Shown here: positions 9,026 to 17,553 of the stretch, piece after piece
Layout of the letters: the number at the start of each line of letters is the position of its first letter
Numbering within the stretch: position 1 is the first letter of the stretch
Assembly (NCBI RefSeq): GCF_009931615.1
Contig: NZ_CP046620.1
Span: forward strand, 1,689,501 to 1,753,500
Length of the DNA stretch: 64,000 bases
Source of the DNA: Algicella marina
GTDB lineage: Bacteria; Pseudomonadota; Alphaproteobacteria; Rhodobacterales; Rhodobacteraceae
Direction of reading: 5' to 3'
The notes under the pieces: generated by a model
What the model saw: the letters and a program-made list of their open reading frames with translations, nothing else
Databases searched by the model: none
Told to the model about the DNA's origin: nothing
Program-made: the position numbers and the translations under genes

Positions 9026-10351
9026 CTATGGACTGTACTCAGGCCCATCTCTCGACCGCCCGCGCTGCGGTCTTGGCGAATTCGGTCGCGTTCGCCGCGC
9101 TTTGAATTCTTGTTCTGAATGCCTCGTATCAGCGCTTTTGCGTAAGTCAGACTGGTCTTGGCCGAGCTCTCGCATCACAGCTTCACGGCGTTCTCTGAAT
9201 GCTTTCTCCTTTGTCTCGACACGATGGCGCATCATCGCTTGCTGCGCTGACAGACGTTGCTTTTCCTTCTGGTCACGAGCCTTGGCTTTCAGCGTAGCCT
9301 CGCGGTTCTGCGCTTCGATCTTGCGGCGCTTGCCTGTGATGCGATCTATCAGACCCATAAAGCCCTTACGCACCCGCGCATCGCGTTCTTTGGCTTCACG
9401 CTGCTGCCGCAACGTGTGTAGCATCTCCTGTTTTGCACGTTCCTGTCTTTGTTCTACTTCCTGCCGTGCCTTGAGCGTATCCAATCGTTCTTGATCACGC
9501 GCGGCTTTGCGCCGTTGTTCTCGGCTTAGGGCGCTCAGGCGATCCGTAACGATCTTTGCCGCTTGTTGATGTGCTTCTTTGACTGATGGTAGAGTATCAG
9601 GATCACCGAGACGGGCTTTCACGGCTTTAGTCTTCTGTCCCGTCCATTTGGCAATGGCATAGACTTCGCCTTGATGATCCAGCGCCACATATCCCCGCCG
9701 ATCACCACGGGCGAGGATAAGGCCACGTTCTTTCAATGCCGCCTGAAACGCTGATCGTGAGTCCGAAATCGCCCAGGCATCCTGAAACATGATCTTGGTC
9801 TCTTTGGGATCACGCTCAGCCCGTTTGGCTTGTTGCCATTCTGCAAGGCTGTAGGTTGAAGGGTCTTTCCATTCTGATTTCATCAAACCTTTGGGCATCG
9901 TCCAATCATGTTTGAGATAAAGCTCTCTGGAGACATCATTCAGCTTGCGATGATCATGTGCCATGTGGATGGCTTTCATTTCATTGGTATCGATCCTACA
10001 CCACACCGCATGGGCGTGACGGCGTAACTCGCCATCGGCTCCGATTTTTTTATGGAAGACAATCGCGCGGGGCTGACCTGTCAGGCCGAGACGATCTTCC
10101 GCGCGCGCTATCGCATCTTCAAATTCCGAAACAGAAACCCGCTCATCTTTGGGCGGGTTGAGGCTCAGGGAATAAAGGTGCTGTTTGCAGTGCGTGGCAC
10201 GGCTGATCGCATAGCTTTCCTGAAACGCACCATGCAGGTCACTCGCCACAAAGCCACGCACCTCATGGACGGTGACGTGTTCATTCTCTTCCTTCATCAG
10301 ATGATTGGCGAGGTCTTTGCCGCCCCCGCGCTGATTGCCGACGAAGATCAT
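9026..10351 (-). CDS. MobA/VirD2-type relaxase
   Basis: The 441-residue product is a mobilization relaxase, which nicks the transfer origin and pilots the single strand into a recipient. The N-terminal domain (about residues 1-200) holds GNQRGGGKDLANHLM and the metal-binding histidine motif RRHAHAVWCRID (about residues 110-121), preceded by TGQPRAIVFHKK. The C-terminal half is strongly charged, with long Arg/Glu/Gln helices (QRRKAARDQERLDTLKARQE), a probable coiled coil. The start at 10351 was chosen because its ATG overlaps the stop of the upstream mobC-like gene (ATGA), the usual mob arrangement. No type IV secretion genes are in view, so the element is probably mobilizable rather than self-transmissible. 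Confidence 0.86.
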   Translation of the reverse strand: MIFVGNQRGGGKDLANHLMKEENEHVTVHEVRGFVASDLHGAFQESYAISRATHCKQHLYSLSLNPPKDERVSVSEFEDAIARAEDRLGLTGQPRAIVFHKKIGADGELRRHAHAVWCRIDTNEMKAIHMAHDHRKLNDVSRELYLKHDWTMPKGLMKSEWKDPSTYSLAEWQQAKRAERDPKETKIMFQDAWAISDSRSAFQAALKERGLILARGDRRGYVALDHQGEVYAIAKWTGQKTKAVKARLGDPDTLPSVKEAHQQAAKIVTDRLSALSREQRRKAARDQERLDTLKARQEVEQRQERAKQEMLHTLRQQREAKERDARVRKGFMGLIDRITGKRRKIEAQNREATLKAKARDQKEKQRLSAQQAMMRHRVETKEKAFRERREAVMRELGQDQSDLRKSADTRHSEQEFKARRTRPNSPRPQRGRSRDGPEYSP

Positions 10352-10791
10352 GCCCGCAGCCCCAAGGCGCGCAGTACGTCTTTTCGCATCTGAATGACAG
10401 ACACACAGGCCAGACGAAGTAACTCTTCGCTCTTGGCAGAAAGGCAGACTTGGCCTTCTTCGACCGACCATTGCAGATCACTGAGATCACGCGCGAGATT
10501 GGTTTCACCAAGCAAACGCAGCACGTGCGCAAGCTTTGCATGGTCTTTCACGGGAGAACGTCCACGGCTTTTGCGCGGTTTGGTTTCTTCACCGAACATG
10601 CGCTCGCGGATATGCGCGCTGAGGGACAGGCCACCCGCTTGCTCTTCAAGGATAGCGCGTTCTTCTTCGCTCAGACGGACAGAGACAGGGGCAACTCGCT
10701 TGCGTTTCTTCTTTGGCGGCTTGGCGCAGACCTGTTCGTTAAAGGTCTCGGCGATGTAGTTATTTGTGTCTTCAAGGTGAAAGCTGCTCAT
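10348..10791 (-). CDS. MobC-like relaxosome accessory protein
   Basis: This 147-residue basic protein precedes the relaxase and overlaps it by 4 bases. A Lys/Arg-rich stretch (KPPKKKRKR, about residues 24-32) is followed by VSVRLSEEERAILEEQAGGLSLSAHIRERMFG, the layout of ribbon-helix-helix relaxosome proteins (bacterial MobC family). Such proteins bind the transfer origin and help the relaxase open it, and often repress their own promoter. The start codon itself overlaps a 33-codon reading frame upstream by ATGA. The transfer origin is expected close by, but I could not place a nic site. Confidence 0.75.
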   Translation of the reverse strand: MSSFHLEDTNNYIAETFNEQVCAKPPKKKRKRVAPVSVRLSEEERAILEEQAGGLSLSAHIRERMFGEETKPRKSRGRSPVKDHAKLAHVLRLLGETNLARDLSDLQWSVEEGQVCLSAKSEELLRLACVSVIQMRKDVLRALGLRA

Positions 10792-10889
10792 AGGTCTAGC
10801 CCCTCGAAGTCAGCTGCCTTCAACTGCTCTTCCCAGTCCTCTAAAGTCTCAAACAGGGAGTTCGAACTGAGTCCCGCTCTCTCCGCCAT
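10788..10889 (-). CDS. 33-codon ORF overlapping mobC, cut at the island edge
   Basis: Reading the minus strand, an ATG at 10889 opens a 33-residue frame (begins MAERAGLSSNSLFETLEDW, ends FEGLDL) whose TGA overlaps the mobC ATG as ATGA. The composition (acidic, helical, ends cleanly at a coupled junction) looks like true coding sequence. Its start codon lies inside the tRNA-derived attachment sequence, so it may be the C-terminal end of a longer gene split by integration, continuing from the other end of the element when that is circular. It could also be a complete small protein. Confidence 0.45.
   Translation of the reverse strand: MAERAGLSSNSLFETLEDWEEQLKAADFEGLDL
10872..10888 (+). repeat. 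Putative attachment site: serine-tRNA 3' end fragment
   Basis: The 17 bases TCCCGCTCTCTCCGCCA are what the acceptor stem and CCA of a serine tRNA look like in this group, and TTCGAA (a T-loop-like sequence) lies a few bases before. No tRNA 5' half exists in the 90 bases upstream, so this is not a gene. It fits the right attachment repeat of an element inserted at a tRNA-Ser gene located to the left. The core identity is seen; the recombination history is inferred. Confidence 0.6.
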
Positions 10890-11150
10890 TTCACTGTTCC
10901 GAGATTTTTAATAGCGGTCAGCGACCTCACTGTCTCCGGTAAGGATGGGCCGAGGTGCGACGCCCAATGCTCGCCATGGCCGGAACGGCAGGCGCGACGC
11001 ACTGATTGTGCGTGGTGCGCAACGTCGTCAATGCCTGTATGATCCCAAACAACAGCGCCAATGCAATGTAAACCATTGATCGTTGGCGCGGTTGCCAGTG
11101 GCATCGCCGTTGCGGCGGAGGCCGCGGAAAGATCGGAAAGGAAGGGCTGC
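10890..11150. other. Intergenic region after the island
   Basis: These 261 bases between the attachment site and the metallo-hydrolase gene have the GC content of the chromosome. Several short frames exist on both strands, but none has a start site, ribosome-binding site or recognisable product. It may hold a decayed gene remnant. The last 15 bases contain the ribosome-binding site GGAAAGGAAGG of the next gene. Confidence 0.35.
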
Positions 11151-12050
11151 ATGACAATTCCATATTCCCAAAGCGCGTCCCGCGGGCTCTCAAGCCCTGA
11201 TGTCGTCGGTTTCTATGATGAAGCCACAGGAAGCTGCCAGTATATCTGCATCGACCCGGCAACCCGAAAATGCGCCGTTATCGACGTGGTTCTCGACTTC
11301 AATCCGGCCCGCGCCCGCACCTCGACCGAGGCCGCCGACTGGGCGCTTGACTGGATTGAGCGGGAGGGTCTGACGCTCGAAATAATCCTCGATACCCACC
11401 CGCATGCCGACCACCTGACGGCCGCCGCATATCTCAAGCAAAAAACCGGCGCACCGAACGCCATCGGCGAGAAGGTTCGCGAGATCGCAGACCTCTGGCG
11501 CGATTTCTACAACACTCCCGACGCCTTCGATCCGCAGGCTGGCTTTGACCGCCTCTTTGCCGACGGCGACACTTTCCGGCTCGGCACTCTCGACGTGCGG
11601 GTCATGCTTTCGCCCGGCCACACTCTCGGCTCAATCACCTATGTGGTGGGCGACGCGATCTTCGCCCATGACACTTTCATGCAGCCCGATAGCGGGACGG
11701 CGCGGGCAGACTTCCCGGGCGGATCGGCGGCCATGCTCTATGACTCGTTGATGGCGATCTTGGCGCTGCCCGACGACTACCGTATCTTCGTGGGTCACGA
11801 CTACGGCACGGAAGGTCGCGACGAACCGGCCTGGGAAAGCACTGTCGCAGAACAGAGAGCCTCCAACAAACATCTGGGTGGAGGCGCTACTAAAGAGGAG
11901 TTCGTCAAGGTGCGCGAAGATCGGGACGCAACTCTCAACCTGCCCGACCGGATGTTGCACGCACTGCAGTTCAATCTGCGCGGCGGCCGCCTGCCGGAAC
12001 CCGAAGCTGACGGGAACAGCTACTTCAAGATACCGGCGAACAGATTCTGA
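11151..12050 (+). CDS. MBL-fold metallo-hydrolase, persulfide-dioxygenase-like
   Basis: The 299-residue product is a metallo-beta-lactamase fold protein. The metal motif THPHADHLTAA (H-x-H-x-D-H, about residues 83-88) is followed by LSPGHTLGSITYVVGDAIFAHDT and FVGHDYG, giving the remaining metal ligands. The overall pattern (Y-I-D-P-A-T-R start, glyoxalase-II-like core of about 290 residues) matches the Blh/CstB/ETHE1 group, which oxidises glutathione persulfide during sulfide detoxification. An upstream in-frame extension of 30 codons exists, but the ATG at 11151 has a strong AAGGAAGG ribosome-binding site. No BigR-type regulator or sulfide quinone reductase is beside it, so the substrate remains an inference. 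Confidence 0.82.
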   Translation: MTIPYSQSASRGLSSPDVVGFYDEATGSCQYICIDPATRKCAVIDVVLDFNPARARTSTEAADWALDWIEREGLTLEIILDTHPHADHLTAAAYLKQKTGAPNAIGEKVREIADLWRDFYNTPDAFDPQAGFDRLFADGDTFRLGTLDVRVMLSPGHTLGSITYVVGDAIFAHDTFMQPDSGTARADFPGGSAAMLYDSLMAILALPDDYRIFVGHDYGTEGRDEPAWESTVAEQRASNKHLGGGATKEEFVKVREDRDATLNLPDRMLHALQFNLRGGRLPEPEADGNSYFKIPANRF

Positions 12051-12185
12051 TCACGTGACATCTACGGGGTCGGTCACCGGACCCGGTAGAGGCGGCGCTC
12101 GGCGCACAGAAAACGCCAAGGAGACACCGTCTATCAGCTGACGTACGCCACGCTTGATGCTCTCGTCGAGTTACGTCCTTCCGTG

Positions 12186-13694
12186 TCACTCGCCACGCGG
12201 GAAGCGCTGGTTTTCCTCCACCACGTTCAGGTCCATGTGGTTGCGCATGAATCGTTCGCTTGCGACTTTCAGAGGCTGGTAATCCCACGGGAAGTAAGAG
12301 CCGTTGCGCAGGGCTTCGTAGACAATCCAGCGGCGCGCCTGGCTGCGGCGGACCTCGGCGTCGAAACGGTCCAGATCCCATCGATCGGCCACCATCCTGC
12401 TAAACATTGCCAATGTCTCCGCGTAAGCCTCCTCCTTGGCGAGATTACGCAACTCATGTGGATCGTCCTCGAGGTCGAAAAGTTGGTCCGGGTCCAGAGC
12501 ACATCGATTGTATTTGTAACGGCCCTGCCTCAGCGAGACGAGCGGTGCATTGGAGGCTTCCGCCGCATATTCCATCGCCACCGGGCTGGTTCGCTCACCA
12601 CCAGCGGCCAGGCTCACGAGGCTCTCACCTGCCGTCCATGGCAGGACCTCTTCCATCGACACGCCGGCAAGTTCACACAGTGTCGGGCAGACGTCGATAT
12701 TGGAAACAGGTGTTTCTTCATGACGGGGTTCCAGCCCCGGAGCGCACAGCATCATCGGCACCCGCGCAGATCCCTCGAAGAAGGTCATCTTGAACCACAG
12801 GCCACGTTCGCCCAACATGTCACCATGATCGGAAACGAAGAGGATGATCGCCTCCTGCCGTGTTCGTTCCAATGTATCCAGAATCTCGCCGATCTTGTCA
12901 TCGAGATAGGAAATATTGGCGAAATACGCCCGGCGGGAACGGCGTATATCCTCGTCGGTAATCTCGAAATTTCGCCAATCATTAGCATCGAAGATGCGCC
13001 GGGAGTGTGCGTCATGTTCCTCGTAGACCATCGCAGGCACCTCCGGCTGAAGATGCTCACAATCCTCATACAGATCCCAATACTTGCGCCGGGCAACATA
13101 CGGATCGTGCGGGTGAGTGAAGCTGACGGTCAGGCACCAAGGCCGCGTGTCACGGCCGCGCGCAAGATCGTAGATCTTTTGTGTGGCGTTGAAGGCGACC
13201 TCGTCGTCGTATTCCATCTGGTTGCTGGTCTCGGCAATCCCGGCGCCGGTAACCGACCCCATGTTGTGGTACCACCAGTCGATCCGCTCCCCCGGCTTGC
13301 GATAATCCGGTGTCCATCCGAAGTCCGCCGGATAGATATCCGTCGTCAGTCGCTCCTCGAAACCGTGCATCTGGTCAGGTCCGACAAAATGCATCTTGCC
13401 TGAAAGGCAGGTCTGATAGCCTGCTCGGCGAAGATGGTGCGCATAGGTTGGCAAGTCGGAAGGAAATTCGGCCGCGTTGTCGTATACACCAGTGACCGAG
13501 GGCAACTGACCCGACATGAAGCTTGCCCGCCCCGGCGCGCACAGCGGTGACGCCGTGTAGCAGTTCTCGAAACGGACAGAACGGGCGGCCAGCTTTTTGA
13601 GGTTCGGGGCATGCAGCCACTCCGCCGGTCCGTCCGGGAACAGCGTGCCGTTCAACTGATCAACCATAAGAATGAGGATGTTTGGCTGGCTCAT
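12186..13694 (-). CDS. betC: Choline-sulfatase
   Basis: The 502-residue enzyme hydrolyses choline-O-sulfate to choline and sulfate, feeding glycine betaine synthesis. The sulfatase signature C-x-P-x-R is at residues 52-56 (CAPGR), whose Cys is converted to formylglycine; metal ligands come from VDQLN near the N-terminus and SDHGDMLGERGLW in the middle. The tail with FMRNHMDLNVVEENQRFPRG is the typical choline-sulfatase C-terminal domain. It lies downstream of betI with a 4-base ATGA overlap, so both are expressed from the promoter controlled by BetI. A product of this length is standard for the family. Confidence 0.95.
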   Translation of the reverse strand: MSQPNILILMVDQLNGTLFPDGPAEWLHAPNLKKLAARSVRFENCYTASPLCAPGRASFMSGQLPSVTGVYDNAAEFPSDLPTYAHHLRRAGYQTCLSGKMHFVGPDQMHGFEERLTTDIYPADFGWTPDYRKPGERIDWWYHNMGSVTGAGIAETSNQMEYDDEVAFNATQKIYDLARGRDTRPWCLTVSFTHPHDPYVARRKYWDLYEDCEHLQPEVPAMVYEEHDAHSRRIFDANDWRNFEITDEDIRRSRRAYFANISYLDDKIGEILDTLERTRQEAIILFVSDHGDMLGERGLWFKMTFFEGSARVPMMLCAPGLEPRHEETPVSNIDVCPTLCELAGVSMEEVLPWTAGESLVSLAAGGERTSPVAMEYAAEASNAPLVSLRQGRYKYNRCALDPDQLFDLEDDPHELRNLAKEEAYAETLAMFSRMVADRWDLDRFDAEVRRSQARRWIVYEALRNGSYFPWDYQPLKVASERFMRNHMDLNVVEENQRFPRGE

Positions 13695-14263
13695 GTTTGT
13701 CTCCCCAACTCGCGATCGAGTGCCATTTGTACATGGGCGGAGGCACTGCTACCGGTAATGTCCTGTGGGTTGATGGCACTGCGCAGATAAAGCCCATCGA
13801 TCAGGCCGCCGATTCGCTGCGCCACTCCCGGTGCCCGTTCTCCCACGAGGGGTCGAAGTTCATGCACAAGGTTGGATTGCAGCCGGCGGTGATAGATCGA
13901 CAACAGCCGCTGCGCCTCGTCGGATCGCTGCGCTAACACGTAGAAATTTAGCCAGGATGCGATCACTGCCTTGCGAAAATTCGTTGGTGAAAAGCTCGTG
14001 TCGATGATCACCCGCAGCCGATCTTCCGGCGTTTTCTCCGAGCGCAACGCCGTCCTTATTTCCGTGCCGTAGACAGTCAGAACATGGCGCATCGCGGCGA
14101 GGAACAGCTGCTCCTTGTCTCCGAAGTAGTGGAACGCAAGCGCAGGTGAGACACCTGCCCGCTTGGCGATCTTGCTGACGGTGACATCGAGAGAACCGGT
14201 TGATCCGATCTCGATGATTGCTGCCTTTACAAGCTGCGAGCGCCGCTGCGGTTCGACCGACAT
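13691..14263 (-). CDS. betI: TetR-family repressor BetI
   Basis: The 190-residue regulator has the TetR helix-turn-helix near the N-terminus (TVSKIAKRAGVSPALAFHYFGDKEQLF, about residues 28-54, given here in parts: TVSKIAKRAGVSPALAFHYF) and a C-terminal ligand domain ending QDITGSSASAHVQMALDREL. BetI represses choline uptake and betaine synthesis genes and releases DNA when choline is present. It is divergent from choX, and a perfect inverted repeat lies in the shared intergenic region. It is co-transcribed with betC. Confidence 0.93.
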   Translation of the reverse strand: MSVEPQRRSQLVKAAIIEIGSTGSLDVTVSKIAKRAGVSPALAFHYFGDKEQLFLAAMRHVLTVYGTEIRTALRSEKTPEDRLRVIIDTSFSPTNFRKAVIASWLNFYVLAQRSDEAQRLLSIYHRRLQSNLVHELRPLVGERAPGVAQRIGGLIDGLYLRSAINPQDITGSSASAHVQMALDRELGRQT

Positions 14264-14311
14264 CCTACGACCTCCCGAGAAATCCCTTGCATTCCAGCTT
14301 TAGGAGTGGCG

Positions 14312-14329
14312 TGATTGATTAGTCAATCA
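14312..14329. promoter_or_regulatory. BetI-type operator
   Basis: TGATTGATTAGTCAATCA is a perfect 7-base inverted repeat (TGATTGA / TCAATCA) around 4 bases. It lies midway between the divergent betI and choX starts, 36 bases before the choX ATG. Known BetI boxes are built on the same TTGA...TCAA core, so it probably lets BetI control both directions. Confidence 0.8.
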
Positions 14330-14365
14330 ACATTTTCTGCACTAAGTTTCGGGATGGAGCGAGAT

Positions 14366-15295
14366 ATGAAGTTCAATGCACTCAAAACCACCGTGTCGGC
14401 ACTGGCGTTGATGGTCGTCGGCACGACCACCGCCCTTGCCGCGTGTGACAGTGTGGCAATGTCGGATGTCGGCTGGACGGACATCACCACCACAACGGCC
14501 ACCGCCAAGCATGTTCTCGAGGGCCTTGGCTATGAAGTGGACGTGAAAGTCCTTTCCGTGCCCGTCACATTTGCCTCACTGGAAAGTGACGACATCGACG
14601 TTTTCCTCGGCAACTGGATGCCGGCCCAGACGAGCGCCATCACTCCCTATCTCGAAAGCGGCGAGATCGAACAGATAAACGTAAACCTCGAAGGTACCAA
14701 ATACACCCTCGCAGTTCCCACCTACACTTATGAGGCCGGGCTCCAGAGCTACGCGGATATCGCCAAGTTCGCCGAGGAACTCGACCGCAAGATCTATGGA
14801 ATTGAGCCGGGCAATGAGGGCAATGCCTACCTCGTCAGCCTCGCAGAGGAAAACAAGCACGGCCTTGAAGACTTCGAGGTTGTCGAAAGTTCAGAGCAGG
14901 GAATGCTCGCACAGGTGGCCCGCTTTTACGATGATGAGGAGCACGTGGTCTTTCTCGGCTGGGAACCCCATCCGATGAACGCCAATTTCTCGCTGAAATA
15001 TCTGCCGGGCGGTGAGGATTTCTTCGGCGGCGAAGGTGTGGTCCATACTGTGACGCGTCAGGGCTTCTCCGAGGAATGCCCCAATGTGGGCCAGTTGCTG
15101 GCCAACATGGATTTCACGCTTGAGATGGAGAACTCCATCATGGGCCAGATCCTCGATGACGGCGCTGATCCGGACGAAGCCACGATGGAATGGCTGAAGG
15201 CCAATGCCGGCGTCCTCGACACGTGGCTTGAAGGTGTGACGACGAAGGACGGTGGCGACGCCAAGGCCGCCGTGACTGCCCACATCGGCCTCTGA
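14366..15295 (+). CDS. choX: Choline ABC transporter, substrate-binding protein
   Basis: The 309-residue periplasmic protein binds choline. A signal peptide (MKFNALKTTVSALALMVVGT, cleavage after TALA about residue 24) is followed by the OpuAC/ProX fold, with tryptophan and tyrosine residues (VGWTDITTTTATAKHVLEGL, FLGNWMPAQ, FLGWEPHPMN) expected to form the aromatic box for the quaternary amine. The ATG at 14366 was preferred over two upstream in-frame starts because it follows GGAGCGAGA and begins the signal peptide. It is the first gene of choXWV and divergent from betI. Confidence 0.93.
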   Translation: MKFNALKTTVSALALMVVGTTTALAACDSVAMSDVGWTDITTTTATAKHVLEGLGYEVDVKVLSVPVTFASLESDDIDVFLGNWMPAQTSAITPYLESGEIEQINVNLEGTKYTLAVPTYTYEAGLQSYADIAKFAEELDRKIYGIEPGNEGNAYLVSLAEENKHGLEDFEVVESSEQGMLAQVARFYDDEEHVVFLGWEPHPMNANFSLKYLPGGEDFFGGEGVVHTVTRQGFSEECPNVGQLLANMDFTLEMENSIMGQILDDGADPDEATMEWLKANAGVLDTWLEGVTTKDGGDAKAAVTAHIGL

Positions 15296-15305
15296 ACGAG
15301 GCCCG

Positions 15306-15334
15306 GTCCCCGCGCGCAACGTTCGCGCGGGGAC
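15306..15334 (+). terminator. Strong hairpin between choX and choW
   Basis: GTCCCCGCGCG and CGCGCGGGGAC form a perfect 11-pair stem around a 7-base loop, followed by AGCCCTTTT. It follows the choX stop by about 10 bases. In ABC operons such hairpins act as partial terminators or protect the binding-protein message so that more of it is made than of the permease. Confidence 0.65.
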
Positions 15335-15372
15335 AGCCCTTTTCCAAAAAATCGTGACGAGGAGATGCCGGC

Positions 15373-16209
15373 TTGGATTGGCTTACAGACAACAAGATTC
15401 CGGTCGGCAAGGCTGCAAAATCCGTCTTCGACTGGGTGCGCGACAACGGAGAGTTTCTCCTCGACGGCCTGTCGACGGTTATGGAGGCGATGATCGACGC
15501 CATCCTGTGGGTCTTGCAAACGCCGAATCCATTAATCGTCGTCGCCGCTTTCATTGGCATCACCTGGTATCTTCAGCGGAGCTGGAAAACCTGCATTTTC
15601 GTCTTTTTCGGTTTCCTTTTCATCCTTAACCAGGGCTACTGGGAAGAGATGACGGAGAGCCTCACCCTCGTTCTCTCGGCCTGTGTCGTCTGCATGGCCA
15701 TTGGCGTACCCATAGGCATCGCTGCCGCACATCGGCCCAATCTGTATGTCTACCTCCGCCCCGTCCTCGACCTGATGCAGACCCTGCCCACGTTCGTCTA
15801 CCTCATCCCTGCAATCGTGTTCTTCGGTATCGGCATGGTGCCCGGCCTGATAGCTACGGTGATCTTCGTCCTGCCCGCGCCGATCCGGCTGACATATCTC
15901 GGAATCCACTCCACACCAAAGCCGTTGCTGGAAGCAGCCCGCGCCTTCGGGGCCTCTCCGCGACAGACACTCTTCAAGGTTGAACTGCCCTATGCCTTTC
16001 CGCAAATCATGGCCGGGTTGAACCAGACGATCATGCTCTCGCTTTCGATGGTGGTTGTCGCGGCCCTTGTCGGGGCCGACGGTCTCGGCGTGCCGGTGGT
16101 TCGGGCGCTGAACCAGGTGAACACCGCGCTCGGGTTCGAATCCGGGTTTGTCATCGTCGTGGTGGCCATCATTCTCGATCGGATGCTGAACGTGGGGGCA
16201 CGGAAATGA
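15373..16209 (+). CDS. choW: Choline ABC transporter, permease
   Basis: The 278-residue inner-membrane protein has about six to seven hydrophobic segments and the permease EAA loop (LLEAARAFGASPRQTLFKVE, about residues 184-203) that docks to the ATPase. It belongs to the ProW/OpuAB group. The start is a TTG at 15373 preceded by GAGGAG at a suitable distance; no ATG nearby preserves the family N-terminus. Its stop overlaps the choV ATG by 4 bases (ATGA). Confidence 0.92.
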   Translation: MDWLTDNKIPVGKAAKSVFDWVRDNGEFLLDGLSTVMEAMIDAILWVLQTPNPLIVVAAFIGITWYLQRSWKTCIFVFFGFLFILNQGYWEEMTESLTLVLSACVVCMAIGVPIGIAAAHRPNLYVYLRPVLDLMQTLPTFVYLIPAIVFFGIGMVPGLIATVIFVLPAPIRLTYLGIHSTPKPLLEAARAFGASPRQTLFKVELPYAFPQIMAGLNQTIMLSLSMVVVAALVGADGLGVPVVRALNQVNTALGFESGFVIVVVAIILDRMLNVGARK

Positions 16210-17249
16210 GCGTCGCAGTAAAGATCGACAACGTTTCAATCGTATTCGGTGATCGTCCCAAGCAGGCCCTGCCGCTGATGGATAAGGGCAAGGAGCGCGG
16301 CGAAATCCAGGAGACTACGGGCCAGGTGCTCGGCGTACACGATTGCAGTACGGAAATCGAAGAGGGCGAAATCCTTGTCCTCATGGGTTTGTCCGGCTCC
16401 GGCAAATCGACGCTGCTCCGGGCAATCAACGGCTTAAATCCGGTGGTGCGCGGCTCAGTCAGCGTTCACGACGGCGATCAAATGGTCAATGTCACCCAGG
16501 CGGACGCCGCGACATTGCGGCGGTTGCGGATGCAGAACATCGCGATGGTCTTTCAGCAATTCGGTTTGCTTCCGTGGCGGTCGGTGCGTGAAAACGTAGG
16601 TCTCGGCCTCGAACTGGGCGGAGTGAATAAGACGGACGCCAACGCAAGGATCGACCGGCAGTTGGAACTGGTCGGCCTCTCAGACTGGTCCGAACGGAAG
16701 GTTGGCGAACTTTCCGGAGGCATGCAGCAGCGCGTCGGCCTCGCCCGTGCCTTCGTAACCGAGGCACCGATCCTGCTGATGGATGAGCCCTTTTCTGCGC
16801 TCGATCCACTGATCCGCACCAAGCTGCAGGACGAACTGCTTGAATTGCAGCAGAAGCTACGCCGCACGATTGTCTTCGTCAGTCATGACCTCGACGAAGC
16901 CTTCAAGCTGGGTAACCGTATTGCCATCATGGAGGGCGGGCGCATCGTGCAGGCAGGCACCCCGCAGGACATCTTCCGCGACCCGAAAAACGAGTATGTC
17001 GCCGAGTTCGTTCAGCACATGAATCCACTTGGCGTCCTCCGGGCTTGCGACCTCATGCAACCAGTAACCGGCGAGACACAGGGCACCCTTCCCGCGGATC
17101 TTTTAATCCGCGACGGCATGGACAGGCTCATCGGCTCTAATTCTCCCATCGGCGTCGAAGAGGGCGGGCGGATCGTCGGCCAGATATCAAAGGACGATCT
17201 GCTGGCCAGCATGGCCGCAAACAATCCGAATGTGAAAGTCGCCGAGTAG
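16206..17249 (+). CDS. choV: Choline ABC transporter, ATP-binding protein
   Basis: The 347-residue ATPase drives choline import. The Walker A motif [11 protein letters not shown] is at about residues 62-72, the Q-loop [10 protein letters not shown] follows, the signature is [14 protein letters not shown], and Walker B is [13 protein letters not shown] with the H-loop VSHDLDEA. The N-terminal extension before the Walker A ([21 protein letters not shown]) is typical of ProV/ChoV proteins, and the C-terminal part replaces the CBS pair with a shorter domain. It overlaps choW by ATGA and ends the operon. Confidence 0.94.
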   Translation: MSVAVKIDNVSIVFGDRPKQALPLMDKGKERGEIQETTGQVLGVHDCSTEIEEGEILVLMGLSGSGKSTLLRAINGLNPVVRGSVSVHDGDQMVNVTQADAATLRRLRMQNIAMVFQQFGLLPWRSVRENVGLGLELGGVNKTDANARIDRQLELVGLSDWSERKVGELSGGMQQRVGLARAFVTEAPILLMDEPFSALDPLIRTKLQDELLELQQKLRRTIVFVSHDLDEAFKLGNRIAIMEGGRIVQAGTPQDIFRDPKNEYVAEFVQHMNPLGVLRACDLMQPVTGETQGTLPADLLIRDGMDRLIGSNSPIGVEEGGRIVGQISKDDLLASMAANNPNVKVAE

Positions 17250-17553
17250 CGTCCCCGTTCCTGCGGCAGGCCGTTTTCTTGCACGCTCATCGAGTCCCGG
17301 CCTGTTTCCCTGTCGAATTCTCGGCCATTGGTGTACGCTGATTGTCGCCAAGCCTTCTGTATCTGTAATCATCGGCCTGCGAGTTACCGTCGGAAGCGAT
17401 CATTTCAGACATGCGTCAAATTGCGCCCTCAGGCGTGTAGTGCGCGTTCCAGATCGTCACAAAAGCTTCGACGGACACTGCTAGCAACACCTTTTATCCA
17501 GCATCGAAGCGTCGCATCCGACCTTCGGCACAGCCAGACACGGGGAGTTCAAG
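17250..17553. other. Intergenic region between choV and phoX
   Basis: These 304 bases should contain the phoX promoter. A GGGGAG ribosome-binding site lies 6 bases before the phoX ATG. I looked for a PhoB box (paired CTGTCAT-like repeats); the nearest is CTGTATCTGTAATC around 17355, which is not convincing. No gene or RNA is apparent. Confidence 0.35.

Larger units (their letters stand above)
1..10888. mobile_element. Right part of an integrated mobilizable island
   Basis: The stretch carries only accessory functions: restriction-modification-like genes, antirestriction ArdA, unknown AT-rich genes, and a relaxase with its accessory protein. It ends at a 17-base serine-tRNA 3' end fragment, after which ordinary metabolic genes begin. 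That is the arrangement left when an element recombines into the 3' end of a tRNA gene. The left end, the intact tRNA and any integrase lie outside the window, so the full size is unknown. The boundary is inferred from gene content and the tRNA fragment. Confidence 0.65.

Noticed and set aside
10872-10888. A functional serine tRNA gene
   Set aside because: Only the 3' end sequence exists; no D-arm, anticodon arm or variable arm is found in the bases before it.
10841-11262. Small genes on the minus strand before the metallo-hydrolase
   Set aside because: Two short frames overlap each other and the start of the metallo-hydrolase gene, and neither has recognisable content or a ribosome-binding site.
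12183-13403. 406-codon open frame on the plus strand
   Set aside because: It is the mirror of betC, whose sulfatase motifs and operon context are clear.
17350-17370. PhoB box upstream of phoX
   Set aside because: CTGTATCTGTAATC resembles half of a Pho box, but the second repeat and the spacing do not fit.
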